Shown here: piece by piece, positions 5,903 through 6,240 of the stretch
How positions within the stretch are numbered: position 1 is the stretch's first letter
Layout of the letters: every line of letters starts with the position of its first letter
Origin: JBNRMR01 sp050309705
GTDB taxonomy: Bacteria; Bacillota; Clostridia; Christensenellales; UBA1750
DNA: 6,240 nucleotides
Direction of reading: 5' to 3'
NCBI GenBank assembly: GCA_050309705.1
Contig: JBNRMR010000122.1
Span: 1-6,240 of the forward strand
Made by a program: the position numbers and the translations under genes
Notes under the pieces: model-generated
Told to the model about the DNA's origin: nothing
The model's input: the letters and a program-made list of their open reading frames with translations, nothing else
Database searches by the model: none

Positions 5903-6240
5903 CTATTCGATCAGGTCCTCGCCGCGTATGCCCCGGCCCATACGCCTGCCCAGAAGCATTATGAACCGCAGAGTGGCCGCATCGTCGAAATTGCGAAGGT
6001 CCAGCCCAGTTGCGGTCTGAATCTTGTCCAGCCGGTAGACAAGGGTGTTTCTGTGGATGAATATATACCTGGCTGCCTCGGAAAGGTTCAGGTTGCATTC
6101 CATGAAAACGCTGATGGTGCGCTGCATCTCCTCATTCAACAGGCGGCTATTGCGCCTGTTGAACAGCATGTCGTAGCTCTTTTTGCAGACATCCTCCGGG
6201 ATCTCGCTTAACATTCTCTCCATTATCATGCGCTTGTATA
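5903..6240 (-). CDS. PucR/CdaR-type transcriptional regulator, C-terminal part (5' end beyond the right edge)
   Basis: The frame is open from the right edge to the TAG at 5903-5905, giving the last 112 residues of a regulator that is usually about 300-400 residues long. The DNA-binding helix-turn-helix of the PucR C-terminal family is clear: FMECNLNLSEAARYIFIHRN, then TLVYRLDKIQTATGLDLRNF and DDAATLRFIMLL. The preceding MERMLSEIPEDV and LLNEEMQRTISVF match the usual approach to this domain. The ligand-sensing N-terminal part is not in the window, so the signal it reads is unknown; characterised relatives respond to sugar diacids, purine-pathway metabolites and similar small molecules. Methionine codons near the edge (6229, 6223, 6214) are internal, not starts. 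Its position 64 bases ahead of malic enzyme, same strand, makes that gene the first candidate target. The basic RRMGRGIRGEDLIE tail is unremarkable. Confidence 0.9.
   Translation of the reverse strand, partial: YKRMIMERMLSEIPEDVCKKSYDMLFNRRNSRLLNEEMQRTISVFMECNLNLSEAARYIFIHRNTLVYRLDKIQTATGLDLRNFDDAATLRFIMLLGRRMGRGIRGEDLIE

Noticed and set aside
5356..5964. Plus-strand open frame of 202 codons opposite malic enzyme and the regulator
   Set aside because: It is the shadow of two well-supported minus-strand genes and has no recognisable domain.
1..6240. Mobile element, CRISPR array, toxin-antitoxin, phage or defence system
   Set aside because: No transposase, integrase, repeat array, tRNA-flanked end or defence-type domain is visible, and composition is even across the genes.

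Overview
The window holds a compact run of bacterial housekeeping-type genes, all read from the minus strand. Read in the direction of transcription (high to low coordinates) they are: the C-terminal part of a PucR/CdaR-type transcriptional regulator (cut by the right edge), a small-form malic enzyme, an S41 carboxy-terminal processing protease with a PDZ domain, a 129-residue protein of unknown function, an Mrp/NBP35-type iron-sulfur carrier ATPase, then an ABC transporter ATPase and its large membrane permease (cut by the left edge). I see no rRNA, tRNA, CRISPR array, insertion sequence, integrase or attachment site. No gene-free stretch reaches 300 bases; the longest is about 140 bases (1961-2099).

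Organism: the gene content and style point to an anaerobic Bacillota, most likely a Clostridia relative. Reasons are the clostridial-type Mrp with a short N-terminal cysteine cluster (CX3CX2CX3C) and a CPxC motif, the FxxNLNxSEAAR...IHRNTLVYRL type of PucR regulator, the two-gene ABC exporter of a type common in Firmicutes, purine-rich AGGAGG-like ribosome binding sites, and a sigma-A promoter with an exact TATAAT. Base composition is moderate to slightly GC-rich. This assignment is inference; there is no marker gene for species.

Layout: positions 6240 to 2052 look like one transcription unit (regulator, malic enzyme, S41 protease, unknown gene, mrp). The gaps are 64, 44, 36 and 74 bases, none holds a recognisable terminator, and the unit ends at a strong hairpin plus T6 tract 20 bases after mrp. 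A clear promoter (TTGTAA, 17-base spacer, TATAAT) then starts the ABC unit, whose two genes overlap by 8 bases and are probably translationally coupled.

How they work together: the ABC pair should form one exporter-like complex of unknown substrate. The regulator may control malic enzyme, which links malate to pyruvate. The protease, unknown protein and Fe-S carrier share the unit without an obvious common pathway. I did not find convincing evidence of a new biological system. The items most worth a second look are the unknown 129-residue gene, which lies in the same frame as the S41 gene with only one TAA between them, and an imperfect 12-bp hairpin spanning its stop codon ahead of mrp.
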